A stretch of 9,140 nt of DNA from Clostridia bacterium (GTDB taxonomy: Bacteria; Bacillota; Clostridia; DSM-8532). Made by a program: the position numbers and the translations under genes. The notes below the pieces were generated by a model. The model was not told the DNA's origin. It ran no database searches and saw only the letters and a program-made list of their open reading frames with translations. The stretch spans positions 1 through 9,140 of the forward strand of contig JAOABT010000330.1 of assembly GCA_026418215.1 (NCBI GenBank). Direction: 5' to 3'. How positions within the stretch are numbered: the first letter of the stretch is position 1; the number at the start of each line of letters is the position of its first letter. Below are positions 1 through 6,464 of the stretch, in pieces.

Positions 1-19
1 AGATGTGTATAAGAGACAG
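1..19 (+). other. Tn5 mosaic-end sequencing adaptor (artefact)
   Basis: The first 19 bases are AGATGTGTATAAGAGACAG, an exact match to the Tn5 mosaic end that is the transposase part of Nextera library adaptors. It sits at the very edge of the sequence and is followed at once by chromosomal coding sequence. This is best read as untrimmed adaptor at a contig end and not a resident transposon: there is no transposase and no second inverted end. Residues encoded by these bases in the adjoining minus-strand gene should be discarded. Confidence 0.95.
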
Positions 20-470
20 CCTTTAATCCTGATAAGCTCCAGAGTCTGACACTTTTCCCTTTGGATGAGTAATGGTTGAGACATCTTATAAAAGACAGGC
101 AAAGGGTTTCAGGCCCGTCAAGAATGAGCTGACGGCCCCAAAAAGCATCCATGACGGAGGCATATCCAAAAAAGAAATCTTCGGCCGTAGAGAGGCTTTT
201 AAAATAAAGCCTGATACTCTGAATTGTTTCAAGGCGGTCATTCGTCATAGATAGTCCGTCAGGACTCCTTGTGAATTGCAGACAAGGCTCATGACCAAAC
301 GGTGAAAGGATGATGGTCGTATTCAAGGGCAGAAGCTCAAGTTCTTTCTTTATGTATACGTCCTTACAAGCCGCCTGGATAAAACCCAGAGCCCAGCGTA
401 GGGCCTTCTTTTTAAGCAGGTGGAGCTTTAACGTATTTTTGTACGGAACAATGTCGTGAACAGTCTTCAT
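20..470 (-). CDS. Partial protein, possible SCP2-like lipid-binding domain (C-terminus missing)
   Basis: An uninterrupted minus-strand frame runs from an ATG at 470 to the left edge, 150 codons without a stop, so the gene is cut by the contig end. The start is supported by a GGGAGG Shine-Dalgarno sequence about eight bases upstream. The protein begins MKTVHDIVPY, has a basic stretch (LLKKKALRW, residues 18-26), and no signal peptide or membrane segment, so it is probably cytoplasmic. Residues 65-130 (LQFTRSPDGLSM, then FFGYASVMDAFWGRQLILDG) recall the C-terminal half of SCP2 sterol-carrier domains: a charged strand, a helix, a small 'G...AF..G' turn and a final helix. That resemblance is weak and from memory. 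The gene lies 81 bases after the acetyltransferase on the same strand and may be co-transcribed with it. Otherwise it is an unrecognised protein. Confidence 0.72.
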
Positions 471-551
471 ACTTTGTCCCTCCCAACAGCATAACTTTAT
501 CATAATCGGGAGTATTGGAAAACAAAGCAGGAAATACTGTCGGTTTTTCCC
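471..551 (-). other. Short intergenic spacer
   Basis: These 81 bases separate the acetyltransferase stop from the next start. The only structure I see is a weak inverted repeat, AGTATT and AATACT, separated by about 16 bases and without a following T-tract, so it is not a convincing terminator. The GGGAGG ribosome binding site of the next gene lies at its end. Read-through between the two genes is plausible. Confidence 0.5.
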
Positions 552-1109
552 TTAAACATTGTCGTTCAAAAGCACCATGTGGATATGATCCTCCCAGATT
601 CCATGTATCTTAAGATACTTCTTGGCGATGCCTTCATGGTAAAACCCTAGCTTTTCAGCAACTCTGAGCGATCGGACATTTTTGGGCATGATATTGGCCT
701 CAATGCGATGAAGCTGGTAATCGTTAAAGATAATATCTATTCCCTTTCTTAAGGCTTCAGTGATATATCCCTTATTGATATAGTCCTTATCGAGCTTATA
801 GCCAAGATGACAAGACAGGAAGCAGCCCCGGATAATATTGTTGAACACAATGAAGCCTATGACTTTGGAAGGGTCATGCCGAGGCTCAATCCAGAGCTTG
901 ATCATACTCCCCTCGCGAAAGGCCTTATCCTCTTTCTCCAACACCTGCTGCTGATATGACACGGTATAGAAGCCTGCCGGCCTGTGAGGGTCCCACTCCT
1001 CTAAAAAATCGCGGTTTCGGTCATAGTAGTCGTAAACCCTCTTAGCATCTGCACCATCAAGCACTCTTAGCCTAAGTCTGTCAGTATGATAGTTTGTTTC
1101 AATGGTCAT
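552..1109 (-). CDS. GNAT N-acetyltransferase, RimJ/RimL family
   Basis: This 185-residue protein has the usual length and layout of the RimJ/RimL branch of GNAT acetyltransferases, which transfer the acetyl group of acetyl-CoA to an amine, in the named members the N-terminus of a ribosomal protein. The N-terminal TDRLRLRVLDGADAKRVYDY (residues 9-28) is the typical first strand and helix. VIGFIVFNN (83-91) and LGYKLDKDYINKGYITEAL (102-120) form the central strands and the acetyl-CoA pyrophosphate loop, and HRIEANIMPKNVRSLRVAEKLGF (134-156) is the family's characteristic late segment. The substrate cannot be read from sequence; small amines, antibiotics or other proteins are possible. An AAAGGAGGT ribosome binding site seven bases before the ATG fixes the start and suggests strong translation. 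No clear promoter is visible just upstream. It stands apart from the wal cluster by 379 bases and is probably not functionally tied to it. Confidence 0.9.
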   Translation of the reverse strand: MTIETNYHTDRLRLRVLDGADAKRVYDYYDRNRDFLEEWDPHRPAGFYTVSYQQQVLEKEDKAFREGSMIKLWIEPRHDPSKVIGFIVFNNIIRGCFLSCHLGYKLDKDYINKGYITEALRKGIDIIFNDYQLHRIEANIMPKNVRSLRVAEKLGFYHEGIAKKYLKIHGIWEDHIHMVLLNDNV

Positions 1110-1231
1110 AGCTTTTACCTCCTTTATGATGGGGTATACTTCTCTTTACTTATAAGCCTAGTCTATTTCCCGACATCCACCTTCCTAACCGTCCAAGCCT
1201 TTGTCTAAAAAGACCCGTTCAGGCTATATAT

Positions 1232-1252
1232 CAGCTCGTTGGTGGTGAGCTG
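1232..1252. repeat. Perfect 6-bp inverted repeat (hairpin)
   Basis: CAGCTC at 1232-1237 pairs perfectly with GAGCTG at 1247-1252 around a nine-base loop. No T-tract follows on either strand, so a Rho-independent terminator is unlikely. It lies in the leader region of the acetyltransferase gene and could be an RNA hairpin or a protein-binding site. A six-pair stem can also arise by chance in a stretch this long. Confidence 0.35.
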
Positions 1253-1311
1253 TAAGATCCTCTATGTTGATATTCGCTCAGATTTATGCGTAATAGTCTT
1301 TTCACAGTACC

Positions 1312-1380
1312 CTAATCTCTAGATTTAGTCAAAAGTCTTTGGGGACAAAACGGCCAAAAGTTGAACAGCGCAGATTTCAA
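1312..1380 (-). CDS. Possible 22-residue peptide, unverified
   Basis: A TTG codon at 1378-1380 is preceded six bases upstream by GAGGTG, the same ribosome-binding hexamer and spacing that precede the rlmH GTG start. The frame reads MKSALFNFWPFC at the beginning (TTG read as Met) and ends at TAG after 22 residues. It has a basic, aromatic-rich composition with a single Cys. I recognise no family. Frames of this length occur by chance, and the only support is the ribosome binding site. It could be a real small peptide, a leader peptide, or nothing. Confidence 0.15.
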   Translation of the reverse strand: MKSALFNFWPFCPQRLLTKSRD

Positions 1381-1401
1381 TATCAACACCTCAAATATCT
1401 G

Positions 1402-1426
1402 CCGTTAGCATGTTTGTAGTTAACGG
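1402..1426. repeat. Perfect 6-bp inverted repeat downstream of rlmH
   Basis: CCGTTA at 1402-1407 pairs with TAACGG at 1421-1426 around a 13-base loop, about 60 bases past the rlmH stop. It is the only palindromic element close enough to mark the end of the murA-walJ-rlmH transcript, but there is no T-tract and the stem is short, so its role as a terminator is weak. Confidence 0.3.
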
Positions 1427-1488
1427 AATCACACAAGAGAATTTTCCAGAATTAATAATAAACAGAAATTGTGCATTATCAATAAACT

Positions 1489-1968
1489 TTACTTGTGATA
1501 GGTCTCATGATTGATGATCTTATATCCGCGGTAAACCTGCTCCAGAAGGATAATGCGAGCCAATTGATGGGGAAAGGTCATTCTTGAAAGGCAGAGCTTG
1601 CAGTCTGAGTCCTTCATAAGCGCACCGTCCAAGCCCGTTGATCCGCCAATGATAAAGGATATATCGCTTTTCCCTTCAAGCATTAAGCTCTGAAGCTGTC
1701 CGGCCAGGCCTTCAGAAGTAAGCTGCTGGCCATCAAGTGCCAAGGAAATGACATAAGTCCCCTTAGTCAATGCCTTTCTGATACGTTCAGCTTCCTTTTG
1801 TCTGACCTTCTCTTCTTGGAGGCAGCTTGCATTGTCGGGGGCTTTTTCCTCGTCGATCTCCACAACCTCAACCTTGCAAAAACGAGAAAGACGCTTCAAA
1901 TATTCCTTTTGAGCGTCTTTTAAGTATTCTTCCTTAAGTTTTCCAACAGCGATAACATGAATGGTCAC
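1489..1968 (-). CDS. rlmH: 23S rRNA pseudouridine(1915)-N3 methyltransferase RlmH
   Basis: RlmH (formerly YbeA/YydA) is a SPOUT-class enzyme that uses S-adenosylmethionine to methylate N3 of pseudouridine 1915 in helix 69 of 23S rRNA on the assembled 70S ribosome. The signatures are clear: N-terminal VTIHVIAVGKLKEEYL, the SAM-knot segment FIIGGSTGLDG, and the C-terminal LSRMTFPHQLARIILLEQVYRG ending in ETYHK. I chose the GTG at 1968 over the ATG at 1995. GAGGTG lies six bases before the GTG, the protein then begins at the conserved first strand, and the length becomes 159 residues, the usual family length. The upstream ATG adds nine unconserved residues and has poor ribosome binding spacing. 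The gene follows walJ by 33 bases and is probably co-transcribed with murA and walJ. rlmH is the common distal gene of wal clusters. Confidence 0.96.
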   Translation of the reverse strand: MTIHVIAVGKLKEEYLKDAQKEYLKRLSRFCKVEVVEIDEEKAPDNASCLQEEKVRQKEAERIRKALTKGTYVISLALDGQQLTSEGLAGQLQSLMLEGKSDISFIIGGSTGLDGALMKDSDCKLCLSRMTFPHQLARIILLEQVYRGYKIINHETYHK

Positions 1969-1974
1969 AGACAG

Positions 1975-1980
1975 CACCTC
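1975..1980 (-). promoter_or_regulatory. Ribosome binding site that decides the rlmH start
   Basis: GAGGTG on the minus strand, six bases before the GTG at 1966-1968. It lies inside the nine-codon extension that the upstream ATG (1993-1995) would add, so it argues for the shorter 159-residue RlmH. Confidence 0.7.
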
Positions 1981-2001
1981 ATACTTGTGGATCATCCGCC
2001 T

Positions 2002-2793
2002 TTAGATCGTAATAATCTTACTGGCTCGATCTCTTAAGGCAACCTCCAGATAAACATCCTCATTGGGCTTGATCTGCTTCTCTAAAAGAGCGTTGCACAC
2101 GGTTTGATAAGCAAGCTCCGGAAAATTATTCTCCTGGCTCAAGTGCCCCAGCAAAAACCGCTTGGTGCCCATTTCAGCAAGATAGGCTACCACCTTGCCG
2201 GCCATTTCATTGCAAAGATGCCCATGATCACTCAATATGCGCTGCTTTAGCGGCCAAGGATAGCTTCCTGTTTTAAGCATCTCGATATCATGATTGGATT
2301 CCAGAAGGATCATATCGCTTTTTTCAAGATGGACCAAAAGCTCTCTGCTCATATGGCCGATGTCGGTAGCAATGGTAAGCTTCTTACCATCGATAAACAG
2401 GTTATAGCCGACTGGACATACTGCGTCGTGGGGAATAGGAAAGGGGCGGATTTCAATATCACCGAGGGTGATAATCTCACCAACTTCAATCTCTTTAATG
2501 GCATCAGGCTGAAGCTTTCCCATGAAGGGCCGCATGGCATCCCAGGTTTCTGAATTGGCATAGATGGGAATTTTATGTCGCCGGGCCAGAATGCCCGCAC
2601 CGCTTATATGATCACTATGCTCATGGGTAACAAAAATACCCGCTATCTTATCAAAGGACTCTCCAATACTGGCTAAAGCGGCTTCAATTCTCTTTCCGCT
2701 TACGCCTGCGTCTATGAGCACAGCGGCCTCGCTGCCCGAAACATATATGCAATTGCCGCTCGACCCACTGAACAGACTGCAGACCTTGATCAT
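2002..2793 (-). CDS. walJ: WalJ/YycJ metallo-beta-lactamase-fold hydrolase
   Basis: This 263-residue protein matches WalJ (YycJ, VicX in streptococci), a cytoplasmic metallo-beta-lactamase-fold protein. Family members are metal-dependent with nuclease-like activity, and mutants show links to cell division, wall homeostasis and mutation rate. The metal-binding signature is intact: THEHSDH at residues 56-62 (His57, His59, Asp61, His62), His122 in PIPHDAVCPVGY, Asp144 in ATDIGH, His190/His192 in SDHGHLCN and His217 in LLGHLSQENN. The N-terminus VCSLFSGSSGNCIYV is typical of the family. The ATG at 2793 has a GGGAG ribosome binding site about seven bases upstream, and the gene begins 14 bases after the murA stop, so the two are almost certainly co-transcribed. 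Its length is normal and nothing looks damaged. The precise physiological substrate is not known for the family. Confidence 0.95.
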   Translation of the reverse strand: MIKVCSLFSGSSGNCIYVSGSEAAVLIDAGVSGKRIEAALASIGESFDKIAGIFVTHEHSDHISGAGILARRHKIPIYANSETWDAMRPFMGKLQPDAIKEIEVGEIITLGDIEIRPFPIPHDAVCPVGYNLFIDGKKLTIATDIGHMSRELLVHLEKSDMILLESNHDIEMLKTGSYPWPLKQRILSDHGHLCNEMAGKVVAYLAEMGTKRFLLGHLSQENNFPELAYQTVCNALLEKQIKPNEDVYLEVALRDRASKIITI

Positions 2794-2807
2794 GATGCTT
2801 CTCCCGT

Positions 2808-4079
2808 CTAATCCTCTTTGCTGTCAATGATGCGTCGAATTTCCGCTCCAAGGAGGCGGAACTTTTCAACCATCTTCTCATAGCCGCGATCAATATAGTC
2901 TACGTTGTATATCTCGGTCTCGCCTTCAGCAATAAGTCCGGCTATGACGCAGGCAGCACCCGCACGTAGGTCGACTGCCTTGATGGGAGCCCCCGAAAGC
3001 TTGGAGCCGCCCTCTATGACAGCCATTCTTCCTTCAACTCGTATTTTGGCACCCATACGCCTCAGTTCTTCAATATACTGAAAGCGATTGTCAAAAATAC
3101 CTTCGGTAATGGTGCTGATTCCCTCAGCGCGAAGCAGCAGTACAGCTGCCGGCGGCTGAAGATCAGTCGGAAAACCGGGATAGGGCAAGGTTTTAATATT
3201 TACCTTTGAGAGCTTATCCTTGGCATTAATATGAATACTATCATCGAACTCTTCGACTTTGACGTTCATCTCGATAAGCTTTGCCGTTAAAGACTCCATA
3301 TGCTTGGGGATAACGTTCTTGACAAGCACATCTCCTCTTGTCGCTGCAGCAGCAATCATAAAGGTCCCGGCTTCAATCTGGTCGGGGATGATGCTATGCA
3401 CAACATTCCCTTTAAGCTCCCTGACACCACGAATACGGATAATATCCGTTCCTGCGCCTTTGATGTCAGCGCCGCAGGCGTTCAAGAAGTTGGCAATGTC
3501 AACAATGTGAGGCTCTTTAGCAGCGTTTTCTATTGTCGTAAGACCCTCTGCCCTGACGGCTGCAAGCATAATGTTGATTGTTGCACCCACACTCACAACG
3601 TCAAGGTAGATGGAAGCTCCGACAAGTTTATGTGCTGTCAATTTGATATGACCATGCTCAATCTCGACTTTTGCGCCGAGAGATTCAAAGCCTTTGATGT
3701 GCTGATCGATAGGGCGAACGCCAAAATTGCAGCCTCCCGGAAAGGTGGCCACAGCTTTTTTAAAACGTCCCAATAAAGCTCCCATTAAGTAATAGGAACC
3801 GCGTAGCTTGTGCATGTCTTCAGTTGTGGCCATATAGGAATTTGCATTTCGTGTATCTATTTTAATGGTATTAGCATCAATATTTTCAAATTTTGCACCG
3901 AGTGATTCCATTATCCTTTTTAGAATAGATATATCCAGGATGTCCGGGACATTCTCGATGGTACAACAATCGCTTAAAAGAAGTGCTGCGGGTAAAACGC
4001 CTACTGCAGCATTCTTAGCTCCGCTCACGGTGACTTCACCCTTTAACCTTTTCTGTCCGCGGATGATAAGCCTGTCCAC
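2808..4079 (-). CDS. murA: UDP-N-acetylglucosamine 1-carboxyvinyltransferase MurA
   Basis: MurA transfers enolpyruvate from phosphoenolpyruvate to UDP-GlcNAc in the cytoplasm, the first committed step of peptidoglycan synthesis. The 423-residue protein is full length with the two-lobed EPSP-synthase-like fold. Visible residues are Lys22 in SGAKNAAVG, the catalytic-loop Cys117 in [10 protein letters not shown] (equivalent to Cys115, the fosfomycin target), Asp306 in YPGFPTDLQ (equivalent to Asp305) and Asp397-Arg398 in YIDRGYE. With Cys at the loop the enzyme should be fosfomycin-sensitive. The start is GTG at 4079: no ATG lies in frame before the upstream TAA, and an imperfect AAGGTTGGTG lies about five bases before it. 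A promoter is present at 4127-4156. Bacillota often carry two MurA paralogues, so this may be MurA1 or MurA2/MurZ; I cannot tell which. Its place inside a wal cluster ties precursor supply to wall-stress regulation. Confidence 0.97.
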   Translation of the reverse strand: MDRLIIRGQKRLKGEVTVSGAKNAAVGVLPAALLLSDCCTIENVPDILDISILKRIMESLGAKFENIDANTIKIDTRNANSYMATTEDMHKLRGSYYLMGALLGRFKKAVATFPGGCNFGVRPIDQHIKGFESLGAKVEIEHGHIKLTAHKLVGASIYLDVVSVGATINIMLAAVRAEGLTTIENAAKEPHIVDIANFLNACGADIKGAGTDIIRIRGVRELKGNVVHSIIPDQIEAGTFMIAAAATRGDVLVKNVIPKHMESLTAKLIEMNVKVEEFDDSIHINAKDKLSKVNIKTLPYPGFPTDLQPPAAVLLLRAEGISTITEGIFDNRFQYIEELRRMGAKIRVEGRMAVIEGGSKLSGAPIKAVDLRAGAACVIAGLIAEGETEIYNVDYIDRGYEKMVEKFRLLGAEIRRIIDSKED

Positions 4080-4108
4080 TCGTACACCAACCTTCCGGTA
4101 TTTTTCAT
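4043..4108 (-). CDS. Possible 21-codon upstream ORF overlapping the murA start
   Basis: An ATG at 4106-4108 opens a frame reading [11 protein letters not shown] that ends at a TAA at 4043-4045, so it overlaps the first 37 bases of murA in another frame. It lies wholly downstream of the murA promoter. The ribosome binding match before it (GGGTAA) is weak and I know no conserved leader peptide here. It might couple or compete with initiation at the murA GTG, or be chance. Confidence 0.12.
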   Translation of the reverse strand: MKNTGRLVYEWTGLSSADRKG

Positions 4109-4126
4109 AAAGTTACCCAGACAATC

Positions 4127-4156
4127 ATTATAACATTAAACAATTCAAAATCGCAA
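4127..4156 (-). promoter_or_regulatory. Sigma-A type promoter for murA-walJ-rlmH, extended -10
   Basis: On the minus strand there is a perfect TATAAT at 4127-4132 preceded by TGT, giving the extended -10 form TGnTATAAT. TTGCGA at 4151-4156 lies 18 bases upstream as a four-of-six -35. The predicted start near 4120 gives a leader of about 40 bases before the murA GTG. It is the best housekeeping promoter in the window and lies in the 115-base gap after yycI. It would let murA, walJ and rlmH be expressed independently of the walRK transcript. Confidence 0.7.
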
Positions 4157-4194
4157 ATTTTATTCAACAAGGTGACAGAGGTAATTATATCCAC

Positions 4195-5001
4195 TTACTT
4201 TAATTTCTCACCCTTTTGGGCATCATAATAGATAAAACTGTTGTCATCCATCGTGATGCGCCAGATAGGGCTGTCGTAGATTTCTCCCTCGGAAAGCCTG
4301 TGGTAACCAAACTCTATTTTTTTGATCGTACTGCGATTCGTGAGATTACTCATAACAAGCAGCTGGTAAGGAGAAATAATATCGAATTGCCTGTTCACCT
4401 TTTTAACCTCTTTTGCAGGTGCACTCACCTTCAATAGGCCGTTTGGGGTTAATGAAACCGATATGGGAAGATCAAATAAAACACCATTGTTGTACATCTG
4501 ACCGATAAGAAGGCTTTTTTCATCTCCATTGCCCGCTTGATTTTCTATGTAGAGTGAGCTTCTGCTATAACCAATGTCAGCTAAATAGTTCATACTTTCT
4601 TCTGCGAATTTTTCCGGATCGCGGTAAAGAAGAGAACCTTCGCTGATTCTATCATGAATAATCAAGATATCCCCAGTAAGGCTGATCTCTTCCTCCCCCT
4701 CAGCATAAAGAACGGCATTATTTGCGATGGACTGAGTCACTTCATGACCGAAAACCTTAGCCGTTATCTTCTTAAAATCGTAGGTTTTGGCAATATAGTC
4801 AAGGGTTCCAGCCTTTGCGGGCCCCGAAGGAATAGAACCTTTAAGGGTTATTTCCTTAGACGCAAGATAATCTTTGGCATACTTGGTGTAATCGGACTGG
4901 AAACGAAGGCTTGAGTTTGTATAAAAAATGGTGGTCATAAGGAAAATATTAAGAAGAAGAAAAACAATGATAAGGATTGTCTTAGCTTTTGACCAATCCA
5001 T
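4195..5001 (-). CDS. yycI: YycI (WalI), membrane-anchored regulator of WalK
   Basis: YycI acts with YycH at the membrane to modulate the sensor kinase WalK. In Bacillus subtilis the pair restrains WalK, while in Staphylococcus aureus they activate it, and the contact involves the transmembrane helices. The 268-residue protein starts MDWSKAKTILIIVFLLLN, the hallmark YycI N-terminus, with one membrane helix at about residues 8-27 and the rest exported, lacking Cys. The late region YHRLSEGEIYDSPIWRITMDD (residues 233-253) resembles the YycI core. Its ATG follows directly on the yycH stop codon with no spacer, and the ribosome binding site AGGAG lies inside the end of yycH, which implies translational coupling and matched amounts of the two proteins. 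Length is close to the family norm. Whether it inhibits or activates WalK in this organism cannot be read from sequence. Confidence 0.93.
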   Translation of the reverse strand: MDWSKAKTILIIVFLLLNIFLMTTIFYTNSSLRFQSDYTKYAKDYLASKEITLKGSIPSGPAKAGTLDYIAKTYDFKKITAKVFGHEVTQSIANNAVLYAEGEEEISLTGDILIIHDRISEGSLLYRDPEKFAEESMNYLADIGYSRSSLYIENQAGNGDEKSLLIGQMYNNGVLFDLPISVSLTPNGLLKVSAPAKEVKKVNRQFDIISPYQLLVMSNLTNRSTIKKIEFGYHRLSEGEIYDSPIWRITMDDNSFIYYDAQKGEKLK

Positions 5002-6447
5002 TTATTTCTCTCCTTTCTCAAGCGGTATGATATATTCTCTTGCTTCGGTACCAATAATCCAATCAGGCTTAAGAAGCGTTGCGTTTTCAGCATTTCCATT
5101 CAAGACATATCCCGGCTCGAGTTTTCTGAACTGGTAGGGTTCCTTCTCGAGAATCTCGGGGTATAACGCTGGAATTTGCTTCTCAATGAGATTTCCAAAA
5201 TAGATACTATAATTTTCAGGCGGCTGCTCCTCTTTAATTGACCGTATGAGCCATCTGACCTCGAGAACTCTATCACCGTTTGCCTTGATAGCAAGCGGTG
5301 CTACCAATTGGCCCTCACTATTACCCGGGTCCACCATATAGATAGGCGTTCCTTTATAAGCGTAGCAAAACTTAACCCAATAACCTATATCAGCCTTTTC
5401 AAAGCCGGTCATTACCAAGCTTACGCCACCATTAAGGCTTTTTCTGGGCTCAATGAAAGAAAGCACCTGACTGAGTGCATCACGGGGATTACCGATATCC
5501 TTTTGATTTTTTGGTAGGTAATTGTACTCTAAAAGGCCGTTATAATGGAGCTTGTAATAGTTTTCAGTATCGCTGAAAATTGCTTCTGAGTCGCTATATT
5601 TGGCCATGAGGCTGTCCTTCTGGCTCAGCAGAATATGACTTTGTATGCTCTCATTATTCTTTTTATCCAGAAGTATCTCAGGCGGTACTTCGGCCTTCAG
5701 AACTGAAAAAGGCTTTGTTTTCTGAGAATCCAGTGCCACAAGAATCTCCTGCCCCCTATCTCTGAAGGAAAGATCGACGAAGATAGGAAATGCGGCAGAC
5801 ATAACACTCAAGCCTGGTTCCTGCATACTCAAGTTGTCGGCAAGGGTTTTATAATATTTTTTCTCGACAAAGAGCTCACCTATATTGATCTGATACTGAT
5901 AAACCTGATTATTATCATAGACATAGACTGTATTTACCGCTTCATTAACATCCTTCTGCGGGAAAATGGCTATGGATTGAATGGATTCGAATGCTTGAAA
6001 ATCCTTTGGATTATAGTTCTCCAACCAAAAGACAATATCACTGGGCCAGCTTGACGAGAAATCCAGTCTCACATAACGTTCTTTTAGAATCGTTCCCCAT
6101 TGATCTTTCGAAAGCACTTTGTACGGCCTTTTACTGCAAATGACCGGAAGATAGTTATCCTTGACGTCCTTCCATATCTTCTTAAAGTCGCTGTTACCCT
6201 CTTGAAGCTTCCATTGAGACGACTGACCGGAAGAAACAACAATTTCTTGAGGGTTAAAGTAAAGAGCTTCGATATCCTTCGTGTTTAGTTCATAGTATGC
6301 ATCGCTTTGTACCAAAAATTGGGTCAGAAAACGAAAAGGGAATCCCTGGGCTTGTTGATTCCAGTGGATCCCGATTAATACCATAGAGGAAAAGATTAGA
6401 CAGAGTAATATAACTGATTTTATTTTTTCTCTTTTTAGTCTTCTCAT
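5002..6447 (-). CDS. yycH: YycH (WalH), membrane-anchored regulator of WalK
   Basis: YycH partners YycI in controlling WalK. The 481-residue protein starts MRRLKREKIKSVILLCLIFS, the usual positively charged N-terminus followed by one membrane helix (about residues 10-27). The remainder is a large extracytoplasmic domain, consistent with the multi-domain fold of Bacillus YycH. I chose the ATG at 6447 over an in-frame TTG at 6468. AAGGGTG lies eight bases before the ATG, whereas the TTG has no convincing ribosome binding site, and KREKIKS next to the helix is where family members begin. The TTG alternative would give 488 residues and a four-base overlap with the upstream gene. The protein is somewhat longer than typical YycH (about 450) and I could identify it mainly by its N-terminus, size and position. 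It overlaps nothing and is followed immediately by yycI. Confidence 0.9.
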   Translation of the reverse strand: MRRLKREKIKSVILLCLIFSSMVLIGIHWNQQAQGFPFRFLTQFLVQSDAYYELNTKDIEALYFNPQEIVVSSGQSSQWKLQEGNSDFKKIWKDVKDNYLPVICSKRPYKVLSKDQWGTILKERYVRLDFSSSWPSDIVFWLENYNPKDFQAFESIQSIAIFPQKDVNEAVNTVYVYDNNQVYQYQINIGELFVEKKYYKTLADNLSMQEPGLSVMSAAFPIFVDLSFRDRGQEILVALDSQKTKPFSVLKAEVPPEILLDKKNNESIQSHILLSQKDSLMAKYSDSEAIFSDTENYYKLHYNGLLEYNYLPKNQKDIGNPRDALSQVLSFIEPRKSLNGGVSLVMTGFEKADIGYWVKFCYAYKGTPIYMVDPGNSEGQLVAPLAIKANGDRVLEVRWLIRSIKEEQPPENYSIYFGNLIEKQIPALYPEILEKEPYQFRKLEPGYVLNGNAENATLLKPDWIIGTEAREYIIPLEKGEK

Positions 6448-6464
6448 GTTGTGTACACCCTTCT

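Larger units (their letters stand above)
1110..1488. other. 379-base intergenic region without an obvious gene
   Basis: The stretch lies between the rlmH stop and the acetyltransferase start. All frames are broken frequently and I see no tRNA, riboswitch core or canonical terminator. It holds two short perfect inverted repeats (1232-1252 and 1402-1426), a smaller one (GTCT and AGAC around AAAA, 1203-1214), an AT-rich part next to rlmH (about 1441-1490), and one possible tiny reading frame with a ribosome binding site (1312-1380). A weak promoter-like pair on the minus strand, TTGACT at 1327-1332 and TACTGT at 1304-1309 with a 17-base spacer, could serve the acetyltransferase, but the -10 is poor. 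Confidence 0.6.

Noticed and set aside
87..98. TATAAAAGACAG, eleven of twelve bases like the end of the Tn5 mosaic end at 8-19
   Set aside because: It lies within the reading frame of the minus-strand gene (encoding part of CLSFIRC) and matches only partly, so it is natural coding sequence and not a second adaptor.
72..254. Plus-strand 60-codon ORF
   Set aside because: It is antisense to the longer, ribosome-binding-site-supported partial gene on the minus strand and has no recognisable product.
1160..1190. GGAAGGTGGATGTCGGG on the minus strand, slightly like a T-box core
   Set aside because: The match to the T-box motif is poor, there is no specifier stem or terminator/antiterminator pair, and the downstream gene is a GNAT enzyme and not an amino-acid or aminoacyl-tRNA gene.
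3259..3776. Plus-strand ORFs of 83 and 158 codons inside murA
   Set aside because: Both are antisense to the well-conserved murA coding sequence and have no family resemblance or ribosome binding support.
4133..4194. Search for a terminator between yycI and the murA promoter
   Set aside because: No GC-rich stem with a T-tract is present, so read-through from yycI into murA cannot be excluded.
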